Below are positions 17,526 to 24,591 of a DNA stretch of 64,000 nucleotides, piece by piece. The notes below the pieces were generated by a model. That model saw only the letters and a list, made by a program, of their open reading frames with translations. It had not been told where the DNA came from and did not search any database. This stretch comes from Rhizobium mesosinicum (GTDB lineage: Bacteria > Pseudomonadota > Alphaproteobacteria > Rhizobiales > Rhizobiaceae). The stretch is from positions 186,001 through 250,000 of the forward strand of contig NZ_JAEUAK010000007.1 in NCBI RefSeq assembly GCF_019511345.1. The letters run 5' to 3'. The translations under genes were made by a program, and so were the position numbers. The first letter of the stretch is position 1, and the number at the start of each line of letters is the position of its first letter.

Positions 17526-18233
17526 ATGGAAACGCCGCGACGGAAGTCCGCCATACTCATTGCCACCGACGATTTCTCCTCCGCCGCACCACTGGTGGAG
17601 GAGCTCGGCAGACACGATCTCGCAAGCACGGTCGTCGCGCCCGCTCAAGCCCCCGCTCAAGCGCGGTCAGGCGGTCGCTGTCGAATTCTCATCATCTCCG
17701 CGTCCGCCACGGCGGAAATAGGCCTCGACCTGTGCCGGCGCATCCGCGCCGCGAGTTCGATACCGATCATCCTTTTGAGTGGAGCTGAGGAGCAACTCGA
17801 TGGTCTTGAGGCGGGCGCTGACTATTGCCTTCCCTTTCACACGGACATGCGCCGGCTGATGGTCCATGTTCGCGCACTCCTGCGCAGATCCGATTTGTAT
17901 GAGGACGAGCGTCGGTTCACCCTCAATTTTGAGGGCTGGGGCGTCGACCCGCGCCGTCGCGAGTTAGTGGCGCCTGACGGCTCGCATGTCGCACTACTGG
18001 CGGCAGAATTCGAGATCCTGATCGCCCTGTGCCGACAGCCAGGCGTCATCCTGTCACGTCGGGCGCTTTTGGACGCCACGCATATCGGCCTCGGCAGGCC
18101 GCTCGAGCGTAGTGTGGACGTGCACATCTGCCGGCTGCGCCGCAAGCTGGCCCAGGGCGGAAATGCCGCCGAACTCATCCAGACCGTCCGTCTGGGCGGC
18201 TATGTCTTCGTTGGTCAAATCAACCCTGAATAA
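17526..18233 (+). CDS. OmpR-like regulator with pseudo-receiver lacking the phosphoacceptor
   Basis: 235 residues. The C-terminal half is a PhoB/OmpR winged helix (LLAAEFEILIALCRQPGVILSR, then RSVDVHICRLRRKL and TVRLGGYVF). The N-terminal receiver-like domain ends with the usual LEAGADYCLPF and ALLRR, but where canonical receivers have LLDxxLPG this one has IISASATAE, so the Asp is Ser; the conserved Lys before PF is also lost. It should therefore act independently of phosphorylation, or as a heterodimer partner. It is divergent from the other OmpR-type gene with 140 bases between them, and lies about 120 bases upstream of traR. Confidence 0.85.
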   Translation: METPRRKSAILIATDDFSSAAPLVEELGRHDLASTVVAPAQAPAQARSGGRCRILIISASATAEIGLDLCRRIRAASSIPIILLSGAEEQLDGLEAGADYCLPFHTDMRRLMVHVRALLRRSDLYEDERRFTLNFEGWGVDPRRRELVAPDGSHVALLAAEFEILIALCRQPGVILSRRALLDATHIGLGRPLERSVDVHICRLRRKLAQGGNAAELIQTVRLGGYVFVGQINPE

Positions 18234-18355
18234 GTACGGATTCCAATTATCGTGTCATAGGTGTTTAATCCAGGTTGCAGGCATATGGAGTGGCGAGGAT
18301 GCCCGGTTGGGCGATTGTCTTTAGTCGCGAAGCCGGCCAACGGGAGCGATGTGTA

Positions 18356-19060
18356 TTGAAGAAACGACTGGATAACCTGATTGATGTTCTAAGCCTTTCG
18401 ACCGATGAACGTTCGACGCACCACGCACTCTTGTCATTCGCCGAGCAATGCGGCTTCGACCATTTCGCTTATGTAAACGTGCGTGCCGGCGATACCGAAG
18501 CCTTCTCTAACTATCCGCCGGAATGGCAAGATATCTACTTTGCAAACCAGTATCAGACGGTCGATCCCGTTATCACTGCCGCAAAACGCTTGCTGAAGCC
18601 ATTTCATTGGTCGGCGACGGGCCTGTGGTGGTCCTCTTCACCGGAGGAACGAAAATTCTACGAGCATGCGCGTCAATTCGGCATCGTTTCCGGGCTCTCC
18701 ATGCCGATCCCCACCGAATTTGGTCGAATAGCGGTTTTGACACTGGCATCGAAGCTTCCCGATTTCCAATTCGACGGCGCAATCGATGACATTCGTGCGG
18801 CGACCGCCACAGCAATGGTCCATGCAACGCTAAAAATCGCCGACCCGTCCACCATGCGCAGAGCGGATGTCAGCCTGTCCGTGCGGGAAAAGGAATGCCT
18901 GAGCTGGGCCGCACGCGGCAAATCGATGTCGCTGACGGCCGACATCCTCGGGATCAAGAAGGTGACCGTTCGCTACTATCTGGACGGCGCGCGGCGCAAG
19001 CTCGGTGCCCATACGATGTCGAATGCGATCTATCTGGCGACGCGCCTCGGGCTGATTTGA
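18356..19060 (+). CDS. traR: TraR-type acyl-homoserine-lactone-responsive regulator
   Basis: 234 residues from a TTG at 18356, exactly the length of TraR; the upstream ATG at 18275 would add 27 unrelated residues. GGGAG lies about nine bases before the TTG. The N-terminal autoinducer domain keeps Trp, Tyr and Asp of the ligand pocket in EWQDIYFANQYQTVDPV and the FHWSATGLWW region, plus FYEHARQFGIVSGLSMPI. The C-terminal LuxR helix-turn-helix is at SVREKECLSWAARGKSMSLTADIL. TraR activates conjugation operons when bound to the signal made by TraI, encoded at the far end of the trb operon. No TraM antiactivator gene is seen next to it. Confidence 0.92.
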   Translation: MKKRLDNLIDVLSLSTDERSTHHALLSFAEQCGFDHFAYVNVRAGDTEAFSNYPPEWQDIYFANQYQTVDPVITAAKRLLKPFHWSATGLWWSSSPEERKFYEHARQFGIVSGLSMPIPTEFGRIAVLTLASKLPDFQFDGAIDDIRAATATAMVHATLKIADPSTMRRADVSLSVREKECLSWAARGKSMSLTADILGIKKVTVRYYLDGARRKLGAHTMSNAIYLATRLGLI

Positions 19061-19343
19061 AAACGCGAGCCGCGGCGCTGGCATCAAAGCGAGCGCGTAC
19101 GGCTTCGAACTGGACTGCCGATGCCAGGATATTTTTGGCAGGTCGTTGTAACGCGCCGGAGAACGCGCTCCCGTGCTACCTAAGGGTGGGATTTGAGCTG
19201 CGTGCGAATACACCCATAGCGATGTCGGACCGCGACGTTCGGCTTAGCAGCGTCCTTTCGCTGCAAACAATTGGGTCAGGCGACGCCGTTCTGATAATAG
19301 GTGTCCGTGTCGGATAGTTCGGTCAAATCCCATGGTATCGGCG

Positions 19344-20636
19344 CTAGAATGCGGGATAGGCGCCCGGAAAGACGATATCCTGATCGACGAGGAGGTTGAA
19401 CCTGTAACCGGGTCGGATTTGCAATGTCGGCTGGACGTTCAGGTTCTTGTCGATCGTCCGCTCGGCAACGCGTCCGAAGCTTTCCGCGAAATTGCGCCTT
19501 GCTGCGTCAGAGGCGGTGTCCTCTGTCGCCCGCGTCGAGCTTTCGGGAATGGAGGCATCGATGCCCGTTCCAATCAGCGCGATGAGGGCGGCTGACCCAA
19601 ACGTGCGAAGCGTGTGGTTGCCGACGCGATCCCTGAAGCCCCCGTAACCTTCGGCGTCCGTGCCCGCCATGCCGCCGATCTGCAGCGTCTGGCCGTTCGG
19701 GAAGATGAGGTCGGTCCACACGACCAGTACGCGCGCCTGGCCGAAAGCGATCTTCGAATCGTAGCGACCGAAGAGTTTTGCCCCTTGCGGGATCAGCAGG
19801 CGGTTGCCGGTCGCGCTGTCGTAGACGTTCTGGCTGACCTGGGCGCTGATCCGCCCCGGCAGGTCCGAATTGATGCCGGAAATCAGCGTTGCGGGAATGA
19901 CAGATCCCCGTTTGAGCTCATAGGGCGAAAGCTGTGGCACGACCCTGTTTGGCAGGTAGCCGAGCTCCTTTATGTCCCCGTTGAAGAAATCCTCCTTCGA
20001 GAGCTGCTTGTTTGGATCGGCATTCTGGCCGGCAGAACCCGCCTCGAGCGCCGCTTGATAGAGATCGAGGGGCGCCGCTGGCGCTCTGCCGGCGGAGCGT
20101 CCCTCTCCCTCATCGCCAGTTGGCGCGGGGACGCGCGCCTGCGTGACATCGACCTGAAGCGGCGAATCCAGCGCCGCTTCCGCCGCCTGCAGACGTGCCA
20201 TGCGGCGGCGCTCGATCTCCCGCAGATAGCGTTCGCGCCCTTCGCGTGCCAGCCGAGCTTCGAAAACGTCGTCGGACTCCGGCTCTATCGCTTCTGGAGC
20301 CGCCTTCTGAACGACGGGCGGTGGTTCGGGCGCCAACTGATTGGGCGCCGTCTCGGGAGGCTGCGGTTTGAACCGGTCCGCCGGCTCTGGCTCGCCGATT
20401 ATGCCGTCCTGAATCCCCCGTTTGAGCTGGTCCGCATAGTTCGATGCGGGGATGCCGGTTCCATCTTCCTGCTGCGCTTGCCTCCCGTAGAATCCCCTGC
20501 CTGCAAGGCCGAAAATGATCACAGCAAAGAAGATCAGGATCAGGCCGAGCGTTACGAGCACCGGCAACCTGCTGAGGCGACGCATCGGCTGGCTCTGTCC
20601 CTCCGGTAGGTGCCCGAGCTGGAGTGATTGAGCCAT
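19344..20636 (-). CDS. trbI: Conjugal transfer protein TrbI (VirB10-like)
   Basis: 430 residues. One inner-membrane helix near residues 28-48 (VLVTLGLILIFFAVIIFGLA) follows a short cytoplasmic tail. A Pro/Glu-rich periplasmic linker (about 60-200) then leads to the conserved C-terminal VirB10/TrbI domain, with SPYELKRGSVIPATLISGINSDLPG, then RLLIPQGAKLFGRYDS and GADAEGYGG-like loop. VirB10-type proteins bridge inner and outer membrane in the type IV secretion channel. It is the last gene of the trb operon, 12 bases after trbH. The order trbB-C-D-E-J-L-F-G-H-I matches Ti and Sym plasmids apart from the missing trbK. Confidence 0.96.
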   Translation of the reverse strand: MAQSLQLGHLPEGQSQPMRRLSRLPVLVTLGLILIFFAVIIFGLAGRGFYGRQAQQEDGTGIPASNYADQLKRGIQDGIIGEPEPADRFKPQPPETAPNQLAPEPPPVVQKAAPEAIEPESDDVFEARLAREGRERYLREIERRRMARLQAAEAALDSPLQVDVTQARVPAPTGDEGEGRSAGRAPAAPLDLYQAALEAGSAGQNADPNKQLSKEDFFNGDIKELGYLPNRVVPQLSPYELKRGSVIPATLISGINSDLPGRISAQVSQNVYDSATGNRLLIPQGAKLFGRYDSKIAFGQARVLVVWTDLIFPNGQTLQIGGMAGTDAEGYGGFRDRVGNHTLRTFGSAALIALIGTGIDASIPESSTRATEDTASDAARRNFAESFGRVAERTIDKNLNVQPTLQIRPGYRFNLLVDQDIVFPGAYPAF

Positions 20637-20648
20637 GGCGTGCTCCTG

Positions 20649-21074
20649 CTAGAACGTCGTGACGGACAAAGGGCCGGTCGGCGTTACCCGCGCACCCGAG
20701 ACGGCGTAGATTCGGGCAAGCCGTATTTCGTCTGTCGAGAGACTGGCGAGAAGGCCATCGGCAGATTGCGTAAGACCGTAGGAGAGGATGATCGCCTTCG
20801 CCTTGGGTGTCGCACCGCTCGCGACGGTGTAGCCGGACGCTTTCAGCGACGCGCGCAGCGCCGGCGAGAATTCCGACGCCTCATCTGAGAGTCTGATCAG
20901 GCTCGATGCAGGAGACAGACGCTCGGAAAGCCGGACCGCCATGTCGCCTGCGATCACCGCCGCGACGTCCGGCGAAACCGGTGCTGGCTCGATCGCAAGC
21001 CCCCCGTCGCCGCTCGGAGCCTGGCAGCTGTCGAGAGCCACGCAGCAGGCGAATGCAAGGAGGGATCGGCGCAT
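20649..21074 (-). CDS. trbH: Conjugal transfer lipoprotein TrbH
   Basis: 141 residues with an N-terminal lipoprotein signal: basic MRR, hydrophobic core, and a lipobox-like LDSC at residues 14-17, giving lipidation at Cys17. The Asp before Ser is unusual for a lipobox. The mature domain (EPAPVSPDVAAVIAGDMAVRLSERLSPASSLIRL) matches TrbH from Ti-type plasmids, a VirB7-position component thought to stabilise the outer-membrane core complex with TrbG. Its start is one base after the trbG stop, indicating tight operon organisation, and its position between trbG and trbI is the conserved one. Confidence 0.92.
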   Translation of the reverse strand: MRRSLLAFACCVALDSCQAPSGDGGLAIEPAPVSPDVAAVIAGDMAVRLSERLSPASSLIRLSDEASEFSPALRASLKASGYTVASGATPKAKAIILSYGLTQSADGLLASLSTDEIRLARIYAVSGARVTPTGPLSVTTF

Positions 21075-21075
21075 G

Positions 21076-21924
21076 TCAGCTGCTCCGCCGGATCGTGACC
21101 TGCTGCTTGCGCCAGCCGACGCCGGAGACGAGGACGGCGCGTTCGATATTGTAGTCGACCACCATCATGTCGTTTGCGAGGCGATAGTTGACGATGCGGT
21201 TCTGCCCGCCGGAAACGACGAAGAGAACGGGTGCGTCCTGTCCGGCCAGGGTGCGGGGGAACTGGATATAGGTCTTTAGCCCGTCGGAATAGACGCGCGT
21301 CGGCTTCCATGCTGCGCTGCCGCTGACGGTATAGGAAAAGTTCAGACCTTCTGCCGGCACGCCCGTTCCGGGCGCCCCTTTGACCTCCAGACGTGCATTC
21401 ACTTCGGCGAGCCTGTCGGAAACGTCGTCCGGATAGGAAAAGCCGACGCGTGCCATATACTGGTTGGGATGGGACCTCAGCTGGATATGGTAGGTGCGCC
21501 GGGATGTCGTGATGACCATCGATGTCACCAAGCCGGGCTCTGCGGGCTTGACGATCAGGTGGATCGCCTGCCCCCCGACCGCTCCCGAAGTTGCCGGCTC
21601 GACCTTCCACCTGACCGTATCGCCGACGAGAACGTCGCGCACCACTTCGCCCGGTTCGAGCTCGATGTCGCAGACCTGGAGCGGTGAACAGACGATGGAG
21701 GGCTGGGTCTCGCCGAAGAGGAAGACAATCTTGCCATCGGGGCCTCTCGTCACGAGGCCGCGGCCGTCGCGCCATTTCGACGACAGGCTCGTCCCCTTCG
21801 TCTCGTTTGCGCTCAGCGATTGTGCCTTGGCCGGCGCCACGCTGGCGGCCATCGCAGCAAGGATCATAAAGGAGAAGGTAAGCGATCGATGCGTCCTGCA
21901 ATCCATGAATTGTCCTCGTTTCAT
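21076..21924 (-). CDS. trbG: Conjugal transfer protein TrbG (VirB9-like)
   Basis: 282 residues. A Sec signal peptide occupies about residues 1-35 (core ILAAMAASVAPAKA, cleavage near AKAQ). The mature protein has the VirB9/CagX pattern: VFLFGETQPSIVCSPLQVCDIELEPGE, where two Cys could form a disulphide, then YHIQLRSHPNQYMARVGFSYPDD, and a C-terminal WKPTRVYSDGLKTYIQFP. VirB9-type proteins form the outer-membrane core ring. The ATG overlaps the trbF stop as ATGA, and trbH starts one base after its own stop. An internal ATG at residue 7 is an alternative start that would still leave a functional signal peptide. Confidence 0.96.
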   Translation of the reverse strand: MKRGQFMDCRTHRSLTFSFMILAAMAASVAPAKAQSLSANETKGTSLSSKWRDGRGLVTRGPDGKIVFLFGETQPSIVCSPLQVCDIELEPGEVVRDVLVGDTVRWKVEPATSGAVGGQAIHLIVKPAEPGLVTSMVITTSRRTYHIQLRSHPNQYMARVGFSYPDDVSDRLAEVNARLEVKGAPGTGVPAEGLNFSYTVSGSAAWKPTRVYSDGLKTYIQFPRTLAGQDAPVLFVVSGGQNRIVNYRLANDMMVVDYNIERAVLVSGVGWRKQQVTIRRSS

Positions 21925-22601
21925 AGCTGTGCGGTCCAGTCGAGGTCTTTGAGATAAAGCCCGATCGGGTTTAGGCGGATCGTCGCCTCGTCCTGTGGTG
22001 CCGTCATCGTCACGGTAGCGATCGCCCTGAACCGTCGTGTGCCGGTTTCCTTGCCGCGTCGATCACGTTCGAACTCGGTCCAGTCGATCTGGTACGACTG
22101 GTTCGACAATGCCACGATATTGTTGACTTCGACGGCCACCGTTGCGGTCTTCGCCTTTTCAAACGGGGAATTGCCCCGAAACCAGGCGTTGATCTTCTGG
22201 GTCGACGGGTCGGAGGTCCTGAGCAGCGCATAGGTCCGGTCGATATATTGCTTCTGCACGACAGCATCGGGGGTGACCGAGCGAAAGCTGGTGACGAAGC
22301 CGCCAAGTATCGCGCGCACGACGCGGACATCCGCATATTCGATATGCTCGGGAAACCCGGCCGAAGAGGGCGTACCAAGCCTGTCGACCTCGACGATATA
22401 AGGGACGAGTTTTACCTGGGTGCTCAGGTATAGTGCGTAGCCGACGCCGACGAGGGCGATCGACAGAGAGAGAATGGCAACGATGCGCCAGGCCGCCGCT
22501 GCCCGCACATAGGACCCGTAGCGCTCGTTCCATTCGAGGCGCGCCGCGAGGTAGGGGTTCTCCGAGGCATGCGCCATCACGACCTTGTCTTCGCTCTTCA
22601 T
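21921..22601 (-). CDS. trbF: Conjugal transfer protein TrbF (VirB8-like)
   Basis: 226 residues, bitopic inner-membrane protein. The conserved cytoplasmic start ENPYLAARLEWNERYGSYVRAA is followed by one helix at about 40-62 (WRIVAILSLSIALVGVGYALYL) and a periplasmic NTF2-like VirB8 domain ending with IRLNPIGLYLKDLDWTAQL, characteristic of TrbF. VirB8 proteins nucleate assembly of the secretion channel. Its ATG overlaps the trbL stop as ATGA, and its own stop overlaps trbG. Met9 is an alternative start; family members normally start close to it, so the first eight residues are less certain. Confidence 0.96.
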   Translation of the reverse strand: MKSEDKVVMAHASENPYLAARLEWNERYGSYVRAAAAWRIVAILSLSIALVGVGYALYLSTQVKLVPYIVEVDRLGTPSSAGFPEHIEYADVRVVRAILGGFVTSFRSVTPDAVVQKQYIDRTYALLRTSDPSTQKINAWFRGNSPFEKAKTATVAVEVNNIVALSNQSYQIDWTEFERDRRGKETGTRRFRAIATVTMTAPQDEATIRLNPIGLYLKDLDWTAQL

Positions 22602-23800
22602 GGGCGATGCCTTTGCCGGGGCGCGGTCGAGGACGGCCCGGCCGCGCTCATGCGCCCGTGGTCGAGCTTGGAATTGGCAAGGCCGAGCAGCGAGCTTGCA
22701 TGGGATCCCGGCGCTTCGATGGCCTTTTCCTTCATGGCCGACCCGGTAGCCTTGCCTGCGGCCCCGATCCCTTCGGCCATGCCGCTTAAGATGGCGCCCG
22801 CCATCGAAGCGCCGCCGGCCCGAGCCGACCGGGCAGCCGCCATGCCGGCCGATGCGCTGCCGGCCGCGAGGAATCCTGCGCCCGCTGCAAGGGATGCGGC
22901 TTGGCTGCCGTGGCGGATGACCTCCATGCCGTTGCCGACCGACACACCCTGGATGACGCCCTGGATGATATTTGGCACATAGATCGCGATAACGAAGACC
23001 ACGACCGCAATTCCGGCGATCGCAAGCAGCGTCTGGAACTGCTCGCCGATTTCAGGACGGTTGGCCAGACCGATCAAGACCTCGGAGCCGATGCGGGCGA
23101 TCATGACGAGCGCCATCAGCTTCATTCCGACGCTGAACGCGTAGACCAGATATTTGATGGCGAAGTCCTTGGTGAAGGAGGAACCACCGAGCCCGAGCAT
23201 GATCATGCCGGCGAGGAGGCCGATATACATTTCCGCCATGATCGCCACGAAGATCGCTGCCACCAGCGAAAAGGCGATGACCACTACGATCGTTGCGAAG
23301 GCGGCCGAGATGGCAAGCGCGTTGTCCTCGAAAAGGCCGAAGCGGATTTTTTCAGCCATCTTGCCGGCCACCACCAAGCCTGCATTGAAGATGTCTGCGG
23401 GTGAGGCGTTGCCGCCGGACGCCCCGATCTGGAAGAGACTGTCGACAACGGCCTTTGCAAAGCTCGGCCCTTGGTCGAGGACAAGTGCGAAGAAGCCGAC
23501 GAACATGATGCGACGCACAAGGGCTGCGAACCATTCCTGCAGCGATGGCGCCTGCAACGCGAGCCAGATCGCGGCCAGACCGATCTCGATCGAGGCCAGG
23601 ATCCAGAAGAGCGATCGCGCCGCATTCGAGACGGTCTGCTCCCAACCGCGAGCCGCACTGCTGATCTCGTCCTGCAAGGATGTGATGAGGGAGCCTTCCT
23701 GGCCATGGGCGGGAGCGACCGTGAGGGCAAGAAGAAAGACTGCCGAGGCGATGGCGCGCGCGGCAATCGCTGCGGTGTGACATTGTAGGGACCTCACCAT
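22598..23800 (-). CDS. trbL: Conjugal transfer protein TrbL (VirB6-like)
   Basis: 400 residues from the ATG at 23800. The frame runs 36 codons further upstream, but those residues are out-of-frame trbJ sequence. A cleavable signal peptide (about 1-35, ending APAHGQ) is followed by five or six hydrophobic helices between about 60 and 300, including VVVIAFSLVAAIFVAIMAEMYIG and GMIMLGLGGS, as in VirB6/TrbL. The Ala/Gly-rich C-terminal 100 residues are cytoplasmic or flexible. The start lies inside the trbJ stop region (overlap of seven bases), so no trbK gene fits between trbJ and trbL. It ends overlapping trbF. Confidence 0.95.
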   Translation of the reverse strand: MVRSLQCHTAAIAARAIASAVFLLALTVAPAHGQEGSLITSLQDEISSAARGWEQTVSNAARSLFWILASIEIGLAAIWLALQAPSLQEWFAALVRRIMFVGFFALVLDQGPSFAKAVVDSLFQIGASGGNASPADIFNAGLVVAGKMAEKIRFGLFEDNALAISAAFATIVVVIAFSLVAAIFVAIMAEMYIGLLAGMIMLGLGGSSFTKDFAIKYLVYAFSVGMKLMALVMIARIGSEVLIGLANRPEIGEQFQTLLAIAGIAVVVFVIAIYVPNIIQGVIQGVSVGNGMEVIRHGSQAASLAAGAGFLAAGSASAGMAAARSARAGGASMAGAILSGMAEGIGAAGKATGSAMKEKAIEAPGSHASSLLGLANSKLDHGRMSAAGPSSTAPRQRHRP

Positions 23801-24591
23801 TGCGGCTCCATGGTCCGGCCGCCGGTTGTCGGCGGGACAGTGGACTCGAAGAAGCGCTCGCGGCGGGCCTGCGCAAGGTCTTTGTCCGTCTGCCCGTTTT
23901 GCAGCCACGCCCCCATCATCGTCATCTGCTGCGAGACGAGACCGCGAAGCTTCTGCATCTGGGCGACTTGCTGGGCGGCGATCTGGTGCCCGACCTGAAT
24001 CGCCTTCAGCTGCCCGTCGGCCCCTTCCGACAGCGAGCGAAGGGCTGCCATCGTCGACTCCTCGCTGTCGAATTGCCTTGCCGTGAGGCGCGCCGCACTG
24101 AGCGTTGCTGCGATCGTGTCTCGATTGGTGTCGGACCAGGTCTGATAGGTGGTTGAAAATTCCTCTGCGCTCGGCAGGCTTCTGCGCAGGTTTGCATAGC
24201 TTGAAAAACGCTGCCGCAAAATGTCGTCGGCATTGGCCATCGAAAAAGCGATGCTCTGGCCGTCGGAGACGATCGAGCGCAACTGATTGAGGTCGCCCTC
24301 GACCTCTCCCCAGATATGAGCCGGAAGCTGCTTCGTGTTCTGCAGCATGTTTTCGTAGATCTTCAGTTGGTTTTGGATCTGTTCGGCAAGCTGGGTGATC
24401 TGGGTCAGCTGGTTATCGACCTGGACGCCGGAACTTTCGAGCAGCTTGACGAGCTCGCCATTGTTGGCAAGCTGCGTGAATTCGGTCGCAGCACCGGTTG
24501 CGGCCCCCGCCATGACGACAGGCGGTCTGGCTGCTGCCGCTACGAGGACGGCAAGTGAGAGGGCCAGGATGCGGCTGCTAGAGGATGACAT
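23794..24591 (-). CDS. trbJ: Conjugal transfer protein TrbJ (VirB5-like)
   Basis: 265 residues. Signal peptide at about 1-30 (hydrophobic ILALSLAVLVAAAA, cleavage near VMAGA). The mature protein is almost wholly helical, with Gln/Leu-rich coiled-coil stretches (QVDNQLTQITQLAEQIQNQL and AIQVGHQIAAQQVAQMQKL), as in TrbJ, the VirB5-position protein of P-type systems that probably forms the pilus tip or assists entry exclusion. Its start overlaps the trbE end by 14 bases; its stop overlaps the trbL start by seven. In Ti plasmids trbJ is followed by the small lipoprotein gene trbK, absent here. Confidence 0.94.
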   Translation of the reverse strand: MSSSSSRILALSLAVLVAAAARPPVVMAGAATGAATEFTQLANNGELVKLLESSGVQVDNQLTQITQLAEQIQNQLKIYENMLQNTKQLPAHIWGEVEGDLNQLRSIVSDGQSIAFSMANADDILRQRFSSYANLRRSLPSAEEFSTTYQTWSDTNRDTIAATLSAARLTARQFDSEESTMAALRSLSEGADGQLKAIQVGHQIAAQQVAQMQKLRGLVSQQMTMMGAWLQNGQTDKDLAQARRERFFESTVPPTTGGRTMEPQW

